Positions 34,269-43,844 of a stretch of 64,000 bases of DNA are shown one piece after another; the first letter of the stretch is position 1, and each line of letters opens with the position of its first letter. A program made the translations under genes and the position numbers. Origin of the DNA: Paracamarosporium sp. OC-R06-R3 (taxonomy: Eukaryota > Ascomycota > Dothideomycetes > Pleosporales > Didymosphaeriaceae); the NCBI GenBank assembly GCA_019828545.1, contig JACVRA010000121.1, forward strand, positions 64,547 to 128,546, read 5' to 3'. The notes under the pieces are model-generated. The model was not told the origin of the DNA and made no database searches. It saw only the letters and a list, made by a program, of their open reading frames with translations.

Positions 34269-36130
34269 ATGTCGGACGTTTGCAACAATTATCTAACCAT
34301 CGCGGATGAGAAGAAACGCCAACGCCAAAGCAAGATCCCCCAAGAATGGCTTCTTTCTCAGAGCTATCACAAAACCCTCAATTTGATGGACGTACCGTTG
34401 ACGTGCGGAATCTTGAGCGATGTAGAGCGTGACATCACTTCCAATCATGACGCCACGTCTCTGTTGGAGAAGCTCAAAGATGGTTATTTCTCTGCTGAAC
34501 AAGTTACGATCGCGTTCTGCAAGCGAGCTGCCATTGCTCATCAGCTGGTTCGTATAGTCACTCAACTACAAACCTACCATCCCCCGCTCATTGACACCAG
34601 ACCAACTGTCTAACCGAGATTTTCTTCGACAAAGCAATTCAGCGAGCCCGTGAGCTCGACCGTGAGCGACGAACCAACTCTGACAATACCCTTCGTCCGT
34701 TTCACGGTCTTCCTGTCTCGCTCAAGGATAGCTTCCAAGTATCAGGATACGACACGTCGACTGGACTAGCATGCTTTGTCAATGAGCCGGCTAACGAAAA
34801 CAGCAGCACTGCAGCAATGCTACTTGATTTGGGGGCTGTACTTTACTGCAAAACTAATCTCCCTCAATCAATCATGACTGGCGATAGCGATAACAATGTT
34901 TTTGGCAGGACGCTGAATCCTCGTAACACGGCATTGACGGCAGGCGGAAGCACTGGGGGTGAAGGCGCTCTTCTTGCCCTCCGAGGTAGTTTGCTTGGTG
35001 TTGGTACAGACATTGGCGGGAGCATTCGGGTTCCTTCAGTCTGTAACGGTATTTATGGATTCAAACCAAGTGTGGGAATAGGTGAGTGATCTCCCCGGGT
35101 TACTGCCATGCATAAAGCATGGCTGATGAAATCAAAACAGTGCCACATGGCGGCGTGAGAGATCTTACTCCACCAGGGACAGATGGAGTGCGTTCTTCAG
35201 CTGGACCTATGGCGACTTCACTTCGTGACATAGCCCTATTCATGAGGACTACAATGCAGACGGAGACATGGCAATATGACAGCACTGTAATATCTATACC
35301 GTGGAAGAATTTGACCTACAAAGATAAGGTCCGAATTGGCATCGTACTTGATGATGGGATTTATACCCCTTCACCTCCAGTCCGGCGTGGTTTGAAGAAA
35401 GCTCGTGATCTCCTGCAGGAGACCGAAAATGTTGAGATCATCTCTCTTACTCTACCAAACGTGCAGGAGCACTATGGTGATCTGATGAAGTACTTCACAT
35501 TGGATGGAGGGAAGGTGAGTTCTGCAGGACACATACGTGGCTACCGCCAGAGAATTGAAGCCGATGCTGAATCATACAAGAACTATCTTGAGCTCTTCGC
35601 TCGTACTGGCGAGCCTGAGGTGCCCTCTCTTAAGGCTATTGGCCTTTGTTCCACGAAAAGCACTGACCTGCGCGGTTTCTTCGATCTCAACGTGCGTCGT
35701 CAAGCTGCAGCGCGAGACTATCAACGAATATTCCGCGATAGCGGTGTCGACGCGATCCTGATGCCGCCTGCGCCGCACACCGCCGTACCTCACGATCGAT
35801 GGAACTCAGCCACCTACACCGGCCTCTGGAATTATCTCGACTACCCAGCTGTCGTCATTCCTATCGGTACAGTTTGCGAAGCCGATCTTGCTGATGACAT
35901 AAGTAATGCTAGGTACGGTGATGAGGATGCCCGCACGTATAGTATCTGTATGTACCCACCCCCACATGGTAAAAGACATAGGATAGCCGGAGCTGATTTG
36001 TGTAGATACCGGACCACAACTCTATAAAGACGCCCCTATCTGTATTCAACTGATTGGGTACCGCCATGCGGACGAAGCGTTGATGCGTACAGCTTCCGTA
36101 GTGGATTCGATCATCAATGGTGTGGCATGA
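34269..36130 (+). CDS. Amidase-signature family enzyme (acetamidase-like)
   Basis: Exons are 34269-34547, 34601-35081, 35141-35514, 35581-35947 and 36006-36130, encoding 541 residues. Introns are 53, 59, 66 and 58 nt. The third (GTGAGT at 35515 to AAG at 35580) is in frame without stops, so skipping its removal would give 563 residues. Its removal joins LDGGK to NYLELFARTGEPEVPS, as in homologues. The catalytic triad is complete: Lys in SLKDSF, the cis-Ser in GGSTGG and the nucleophile Ser in DIGGSIRVPS. The C-terminal exon gives YTGPQLYKDAPICIQLIGYRH. It should hydrolyse a carboxylic amide to acid plus ammonia. The closest well-known relative type is fungal amdS-like acetamidase, but substrate is unknown. 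It lacks a signal peptide. The adjacent divergent Zn2Cys6 gene may regulate it. Confidence 0.9.
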
Positions 36131-37717
36131 AAAGAAGGTGTACATTGCTGCTTGTGCGTTGACGACCTTGCATGGCTGCTACCATAGTTGTCATCATTAT
36201 TTAGATCACTTTCGCCACCGTTGCTTGCTTTGTCGCCTGGGAAATATATCTTAATATTATTAGACGGACGATATACTTTGCTAAGATTATTAGCCTATTC
36301 TCTCTCTCTACACTTTCTGCATGATGATAGAATTGCAAATGGAGCTTTGTTGAGACGGCAGCCTTTTAGCTCATGCGTAGTTTTCCAATGTTAACCGACG
36401 AGTATAATAGCAATGTTTGTGAGAGTGTTCGACACAATACACAATACTTTGCCACAGTCGCACCTATCACAAGGTCAAGATGTTGACCGCAACTGTCCTC
36501 TTAGCTCTCCTTTCCGACCATTTCCGCTTAGTCGATTATGTGACGACGCCATGATTCCGAAGCTCTATTGCATTCAAAATGTAAACCCGATGCCCAATGA
36601 CTCAAAGTTAGCGACGAGTCCATGGTTCATGGGGCTTACGGAATGCTGAGTCTAATTAGACGATGTTTCCAGTAATAACCCGCAGTAATCGCAAGCTACA
36701 TCAGTATAGATCGCTAGTACAGATTGCCCTCGTGAGATCTCAATCCAATTACATCCCGTACAGTATCTTGGAGATACACAGGGGTACGTTACAATTGAAT
36801 ACATTTTCCGCTTGAATGGTTATCCCTCATAAAATGTAACTGAAGCTTGAAATCCGAGGCAGGGTTGTCACATCGATTAGTTGTTTAAGTTTATTACATC
36901 GCTCATGCTTAATATCACCTGCGCATATATTGAGCTTTATGATCAATCACATTTTTAGAGCTACGTGGGTTGAGTCCTATAAAGTGTTCATATATCGATA
37001 ACGTGGTCGTAAAATCACGTGATAGTTTAATGCAGCTCTAGCTAGAGCTTGTTTATTTGACTGTCGTTGCTTTGCACCTTCGCTGAGATAAATTGTTGAA
37101 TTGGTACAACGAACATGAAAAGGTAGATTTATTTATCACCACCAGCGACTGCATTATGATGTTACTATTGTTGTCTAGTGTATGTAGCTCGGGCCCAGCC
37201 CAGGCGCTTGAACCATGAGCACATGGCGGAAGCGAAGATCGTCGCTTCCACGGATCCAAGAACTCACCCAACACAAGCGCGCCCGAGTTTACAGTACAAC
37301 CACGATACGCGATTACTCCCCATCTCACCCATCTAACGCTCGACTGTTGGAATATGCGCGCTTAACCGCGATTTGGAGTACCGGTACGGTTGTGTGTTGA
37401 AGGGAGAGCTGCACACGCTGCATACCTCGCCGCTGGAGAGCTACCAAGGCGCCGCTGCTTTATCGCGACCCCTTTTGGCACCGTATACTGAATTGACACT
37501 CGAAAACCAGTTCCAGAATACCAAGGGACCCTCAGATTGGCATCCCTCTTCGGCCTCTAGATCTTCGCCTACACGAGCTCGACCCTATATTACAGTGCCA
37601 GCGCGCTTGCTTGGAAGAACGATCGCTACGCAGCTGAGCCTGACTAGAGGCGTGGACAAATTGGATTGACGCTTTGCCTCATACGGGAACGGGATCTGAA
37701 GCCTTGAACAAGCCATC
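36131..37717. other. Intergenic, 1.6 kb, partly AT-rich
   Basis: No supported gene. The middle (36,650-37,100) is noticeably AT-rich by eye. The last 350 bp before ARP8 are more GC-balanced and are probably its promoter. It contains CACGTGATAG at about 37,016 with no assigned role. Confidence 0.5.
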
Positions 37718-39974
37718 ATGGTTGGCAAGAAGTCTGGCAGAGCCCAACTTAGGGAGGAGGGTACGCGTATTCGACATGTATCTTTGAGTGAATACTGACA
37801 GATGCTTACAGGCCTCGCACGGACCGACAACAACCTCGAGCAGACGACATGGCCTGTCGTCAGTATGATCAATCAGAAGAATTACTACACCGAATTCCTC
37901 AAGCGGGATGAGCAGTACCTCGCAGTTCGATACCCTCAGGAAGAAGAGCGCGCTCGTATGGTCAGAGAAGCCCGGGACAAGGATCGTGCACTAGCAAAAG
38001 GAGTTTCAACAACGGAAGCTACGGAAGAAGGAGCGGACGAGGCTGGGCTATCTTACTCTAGAGATGATCCCTCGAAACTTATTGTGCTACACATCGGCAG
38101 CCAAAATCTCAGGATTGGCCTTGGCTCAGACGCGCTTCCAAAATCAGTGCCTATGGTAATAGCCCGACGGTGGAAGGAAAGCGAGTCGGAAGAGCACGAT
38201 GGCGAGCCTAGCCCTAAGCGGCTAAAAGTCGAAGGCGCTCTTCCCGCAGATGTCCTCCCTGAGAAGTGGTTCGGAGAAGATTTTGCGGATCAGTATATGG
38301 CAATGTCATCAGAACTTAGAACGAGGATGCGATCGAACAAGCGACGAGTGCTGCCAAATTCGAAGGACCTTGTTACCAATTTCAACCGCCGCACCCCGCC
38401 CGAAATCATCAACGAGCACAACGACATGGATAGGATAGACTGGACAGAGATTCCCAGTGATCCAAGCAAAGCACCCGAATACTTCACCGGACGAGCAGCG
38501 CTGCGGATACCAGAGAACTCGAATCCTCGTTACAAGCTCTTTTGGCCGATACGCCATGGAACCTTCAACGAGGTCGATTACATCGGCCGAAATCAAATCT
38601 ATCACGATCTCTCGAAGATAGTCGAGGATGCATTTAGGTCGCAGCTTGGCATCACGAGGTTAAAGGATCTTGCGCACTATAAGTGTGTCTTTATCATCCC
38701 AGACCTTTACGAGCGCGTATACGTGACAATGATGTTGGACATATTGATGCGTGATCTGGGTCTTGGGAAGGTCTCTTTGCAGCAAGAAAGTCTCTCCGCT
38801 ACGTTCGGCGCCGGATACGGCATTGCTTGTGTGGTGGATATCGGGGCGCAGAAATCTTCGATATGCTGTGTTGACGAAGGCCTTTGCATTGAAGAATCAC
38901 GGGTTAATCTCAAAATGGGAGGCGCAGACGTGACCGAGACGTTCATCAAGATGATGCTCTACGGCCATTTTCCCTATTCAGACATGAACCTCAAGAGAAG
39001 ATACGATTTCCTACTGGCCGAAGAACTGAAGCAAAAGTTCTGCTCGATGGATGAAGACTCTGTGACTGTAAAGACATGGGACTTCCATCTTCGAGCCTCA
39101 GGCCAGGACACGAGGAAATATACGTTCAAGACGTACGACGAGACTATGCTCTCTGTAATGGTAAGTAGAAAATATTGGACGCTTTACTGCTCTTCTAACT
39201 CTCGTTTAGGGTCTCTTCAAACCTTCGATTTTCGACCATTCGAAAAAGTTAGAAGGCCGTAGAACGGTGATACCAAGATCAGTTGACCTTTACGATGGAT
39301 CTCCGAATGACCCAATCTCCCAAGCTCAAATTACAGTACTTGAAGCGGCGACGGGAAAATCGATCAATGGAGCGCAAGAACCAAGCGGCACGCCAGCCGT
39401 GGCATCCACCCCGCAGCGCCCAGGTCAACTGAACCCGTTGAATCGTCTTAACGACAACGAGACGCCCCGGTCGTCGGTAGCTGGATCTCCAGCACCCGAA
39501 GGCACCAGTACGCCTAACCCAGACCGTGATACACCAATGGGCGACGGTGAGCAGCCCCTCATTTTCCGGGATCCCGTGCTCGAGAAGACCAAGATCGCCG
39601 AAGAACGTGATAGAACGCTTCCTATCTTATCCCTTGATCAAGCTATACTGGAGTCAGTAACCCAAGGTGCTCGTGGTGACGAACGTAAACTGCGCGACTT
39701 CCTAGGTGGTATCATGCTTGTTGGTGGTGCTAGCAAGACGCCGGGCCTCCGCGAATTTCTGGAAACGAGACTCAGAGAGCAGAGACCTTTCTATGGGAAA
39801 GAAATCTTGGTTGGACCACCTCCGAGAGAGTTTGATCCGCAAGTGGTGATTTGGAAGGGTGGGAGCGTATTTGGAAGGCTAAGCCCTGCGGGCAACGACA
39901 GCTGGATTAGCAAGACGGAATACGACATGCTGGGCAGCCGGTTACTGAACAACAAGTGTATGTTCGCTTGGTAG
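37718..39974 (+). CDS. ARP8: Actin-related protein 8, INO80 chromatin-remodelling complex
   Basis: Exons 37718-37760, 37812-39160 and 39210-39974 encode 718 residues; introns are 51 nt (GTACGC...CAG) and 49 nt (GTAAGT...TAG). The short first exon gives MVGKKSGRAQLREEG, joined to LARTDNNLE. The conserved start of the fold is MINQKNYYTEFLKRD. Actin-fold landmarks are LIVLHIGSQNLRIGLGS, VVDIGAQKSSICCVDEG and GGIMLVGGASKTPGL. An Arp8-type Ser/Pro/Thr-rich insertion (about 510-580) interrupts the fold. Arp8 binds DNA and nucleosomes as part of the Arp4-Arp8-actin module of INO80, acting in transcription and DNA repair. Identification is by overall order and the insertion. Confidence 0.9.
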
Positions 39975-40623
39975 TGGACGATAGGAACAAGGCCACGGAA
40001 CTCGAAGGTCGCTATTGTTGCTAGGTAGAATTTGGTGGTGCATGCTACGGGCGACATTGGATATATAGAGAAATGTTACTACAAACTCGCTTTGGTCACC
40101 GTCATGACACGAACGGGCCGTTCACGAGAATTTGCTATTAGTGAGGATGTAGCCGAGACCAAGGTGGCAACCCCTTTCCCCTGGAACATGCTTGGAGCCG
40201 CGCAACTTGTTGCCACCGCACTGCCACGGGGAACCAGCCGGGACCTGCAGACTGGACGGCAAAAGGGCTTGCGGGCCTCACCCAATGGGCCCACGGTGAC
40301 GCGACGGTTTGCTGATGGGCTCTACGGGAAAGCTGTAGCCGGCACAGAAAAATCTCCCCACGTAGGCGGTGAGGCGACAGGGTAGTGAGGATGGTGATCG
40401 GTGATTGGGTGGGGCGCGGGCGATTGCGCTAAATTTCGGAACGGAAATGTCCCTGACAAGCCAGGCCAAAGTGGCTCCATCGCCCATCGACATCTTTAAA
40501 CTAGACCCGCCCTTTGCCTCTGCCTCCCACCTGCACTGCACCTGGACGCACCCAACCCGACACTGTCCCTGCAGGCCCTTCCTTTCCTTGGTACTGCCAC
40601 GCTCTCTCCAGCAGCGCGCCACC
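39975..40623. other. Intergenic between ARP8 and ERG25
   Basis: It holds the ARP8 3' region and the ERG25 promoter and leader; no other gene was seen. The region before 40,620 is C-rich and pyrimidine-rich, typical of fungal housekeeping promoters. Confidence 0.5.
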
Positions 40624-40671
40624 ATGTGTGTAGAGACCTACGCACCTCCTATCGCGGGCCTGCCTTGCTGA
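40624..40671 (+). promoter_or_regulatory. Upstream ORF in the ERG25 leader
   Basis: A 15-codon uORF (MCVETYAPPIAGLPC, stop TGA at 40669-40671) begins in the strong context GCCACCATGT and ends 6 bases before the presumed ERG25 start. A second ATG (40674) in another frame overlaps the main start. If these ATGs are in the mature mRNA, they would reduce or regulate ERG25 translation. Alternatively CTGACC at 40668 and CAG at 40682-40684 are a branch site and acceptor of a leader intron that removes them. Confidence 0.4.
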
Positions 40672-40677
40672 CCATGA

Positions 40678-41638
40678 ATGCCCAGGAACTCGACCACGGT
40701 CTTGTCGCCCATGGCGCAGGACACCTACTGGGGCTCGTTCGAGGAGATCTCAAAGTACAACGTCTCGCTCAATTACGCTGAGCGCATGTGGCTGGCCTGG
40801 TACACGTACATGCAGAACGATGTTCTCGCCACAGGCATCATGTCCTTTGTCATGCACGAGGCCGTCTACTTTGGCCGTTCGCTGCCGTGGATCATAATCG
40901 ACATGATCCCTTGGTTCAGGCGATACAAGATCCAGCAGGTATGTCTTCCGTACCCAGCTGACGCAGTGTAAAAATTCTAACGGATGCTAGAACAAAATCC
41001 CCACCGCATGGGAGCAGTGGCAATGTGCCCTCCTCGTACTCTTTTCGCACTTCACCGTCGAGCTCCCGCAGATCTGGTTCTTCCACCCCATGTGCCAATT
41101 CTTTGGTCTCAGCACTACCGTTCCGTTCCCGAGCGTCTACAAGATGGCTTTCCAGATCGCTGTTTTCTTCGTCCTCGAAGATGCGTGGCATTACTGGGTC
41201 CACCGCGCAATGCATTACGGTTTCCTCTACAAAAACATCCACAAGATTCACCACCAGTACTCGGCTCCCTTTGGTCTCGCCGCCGAGTATGCCTCCCCCA
41301 TTGAGGTCATGGTTCTCGGCCTCGGTACGGTCAGTTCACCCATTTTATGGTGTGCCATCACGGGCGACTTGCACATCCTTACCATGTACCTTTGGATTGT
41401 GCTACGTCTGTTCCAGGCCATCGACGCGCACAGCGGCTACGACTTCCCGTGGAGTTTACACCATTTCCTTCCCTTCTGGGCCGGTGCCGAGCACCACGAT
41501 GTCCACCATGAACGCTTCATTGGCAACTATGCGAGCAGCTTCAGGTGGTGGGACTACTGCCTAGACACCGAGGCTGGCCCCGAGGCCTCGAAGAGGAGGA
41601 GGGAGAAGAAGCTTGCAGCGTTGAAGAAGGCTCAGTAA
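40678..41638 (+). CDS. ERG25: C-4 methylsterol oxidase (Erg25)
   Basis: Exons 40678-40938 and 40991-41638 are joined by a 52-nt intron (GTATGT...TAG) and encode 302 residues. The join gives [18 protein letters not shown]. The start at 40678 ([18 protein letters not shown]) is chosen because it keeps an N-STTVLSP segment; ATG 40711 (MAQDTYW) is an alternative. Fatty-acid-hydroxylase histidine boxes are intact: HYWVHR, HKIHH and HHDVHH. Hydrophobic segments around [16 protein letters not shown] and [22 protein letters not shown] anchor it in the ER. The enzyme oxidises C4-methyl groups of 4,4-dimethyl-zymosterol-type intermediates, using di-iron and oxygen, in ergosterol synthesis with Erg26 and Erg27. 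Confidence 0.93.
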
Positions 41639-42131
41639 AGGAATACGACAGGCTTCGGAGAGATGAGAGGTACTGCGCGGGCAAGGCCGGTGTTGTATTA
41701 TTTTCTTGAGCAGACAACCACCTCGCGGAGGCGCTGTTGTGTTTGGGATACGCTCGGAGTTGTATTAGAAAAGGTCACATAGTCAAGGTCGGCTGCTAGC
41801 AGCTCACAAAACTGCTCTCAATAATGGACGGAGAAGCGGGGGATAGGTGTAAATACGGAGAGAGCTTCATATTATCAATACTTAATACATGCTACGCTCG
41901 CTTTAAGTAAACTTTTTTTTATCAAGCTGCAGGCACCCCGATTAAAGTTTAGGCCCTTTCGCTAATGTCCTGTTGTTTCGACAAGCAAAAGACAATCGCA
42001 AGTCTTGAACATTGGACGCGTCCGTGCGGTCTTGGCGTCGAGCGCGTCTTGCTCCCGTTCCCAACTTCGTTCAGCAATTCACAGCTTCACACGACCTGCA
42101 CCTTTCGCCTGCCCACATTTTTTGCGGCGCC
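41639..42131. other. Intergenic between ERG25 and PAF1
   Basis: ERG25 3' UTR-like sequence (to about 41,900, with AT-rich runs and a T8 tract), then the PAF1 promoter. No additional gene was seen. Confidence 0.5.
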
Positions 42132-43540
42132 ATGTCGAGACCCCAGACTTATCAGCAAGACTACATTGCGCGAATACGATTCTCCAACGCGCTGCCACCG
42201 CCGCCATGTCCCCCAAAGCTTCTCGATATTCCCAACACGGGCCTTTCAAGCGGACAGTACACATCAGCAGCATTCGCGTCAAGATTAGCTAGAGAACAGC
42301 CGCTGAACATTGAGGCTGATGCGGAGCTTGGTATGCCTATCGATCTGGTTGGCATTCCAGGAGTGTTTGACGGCGACGAATCTGGTATATTCATTGGTCT
42401 CTGCGCTGGATACATCTACTAACAGACTACGTAGCTATTCAAGCGCTGCCTCACCCATCACAATTGCACCCTGCGGACCGTGCGTTGATGCGACCACCCA
42501 ATGCGTTGGGCAAGTCAACAGCGAGCGCCTCCAACGCTTCGTTTCTGCGCCGCACCGAATACATTACATCAAGCACAGCTGGCAGTAAATCTACATTCGA
42601 GTCTAGTACCTCGTCGAACACAATGCGGCTGCGGAAAAAGCGCGCGCGGGGGAATGTCTCAGAAGATGACCCCATCTACATTACTCGCCACATCCTAAAA
42701 GGCTTCAATCTCGCGTACCCAGAAGATGCCTACACGGGCCCGGATACGACAGAAAACTTGCGCCCGGCAGATATCGATGTTGAGGATAAGCGCGCATGGA
42801 AGAACCCTAAGCACCCCCGCAACGACAAGCTGGAGCTCGTCGGTTCCTACCCGCTACTCCCAGATTGGGATGCCATCCCGGACACTGGCAGCTATGCCAT
42901 GTTCAAATTTGGCGCCGCGCCTGTCAAAGACCCTTCCAACCCCTCCGCATACGATCCACGTCTCGACGTTTCGATCCTCCGCCTGGCAGGCGAGACCATC
43001 GAGGACCGCGAGAAACACATGCAAGAGCAAGAGCTATGGAAACAAGATCCTTCGCTTCCTATGCCCCTCCCTTGGTTCCACTATGAGTTCTTTTTGCCGA
43101 CAGACCGCGCGAGAGTGGCAGGCATCAAGCGCAACTTCACTACGAACGACCCCGATTCGCCGGACTTGCCTTTCGAAGAAACTGTTGATGATGAAGGGCG
43201 CCCTAGGAAATATTTTAGATATGAAAACATCCGGACGTATGAGACGTATAGTCAAGTCAGTAATCTCAACGACCGTTTTGGCGATACCGTTGCGCTCGCG
43301 CTGCACGACCCCGACGTGCATACGGAAGAGAACCTGCGTGATACCAAGTTGCAGAAGGCGGCATACTTCTACCCCATTGGGCAGAAATCACATATCAGAG
43401 CGCGGAGACCGGGACGTATTCACATGGTGGAAGAATTCCCCAAGATCGATTACCTTGACGCTTCCGGTCGGGCGCCAGACGACGAGGAGGTGAGCAAGCG
43501 AGAGGAGGAACACAGACGGTATGATTCGGTTACTGTCTGA
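42132..43540 (+). CDS. PAF1: RNA polymerase II-associated factor 1 (Paf1 complex subunit)
   Basis: Exons 42132-42384 and 42435-43540 are separated by a 50-nt intron with GTATAT, a CTACTAAC branch site and GTAG, and encode 452 residues. The start gives MSRPQTYQQDYIARIRFSN, matching the Paf1 N-terminus, where the family reads D-F/Y-I-A-R-I-R-Y/F-x-N-x-L-P-P-P-P-x-P-P-K-L. The central region (MRLRKKRAR, HILKGFNLAYPEDA, GSYAMFKFGAAPV) and the charged C-terminus (EFPKIDYLDASGR) also fit. Paf1 scaffolds the complex that travels with elongating polymerase II and promotes H2B ubiquitylation and H3K4/K36 methylation. Its 3' end converges on the Ufd1-like gene with about 300 bp between. Confidence 0.92.
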
Positions 43541-43844
43541 AGTGGGTAGGACTGTTCGGTGCTATTACTCCGAGAATCTATTTTTTGCAAGCGCGGCGTC
43601 GAAGGGATATGCATTAAGGTCTACTAGCATTGGCTCATATCCGGATAGCAAACACGATGTAGTACATAAGATACCAACTAGCACTTGAGGAGCACCTTTT
43701 GTCTGAGAACGTGTCACAAGTCATCGTTTATCCAATTTATGAGGAGTATTATGTAACGGCGACGTATTCTGACATATATGGACTCTATGCATGGGTATCT
43801 CTGTCTATGTTGAATCATCACTTCGCCAACGCCATCTATATGCC

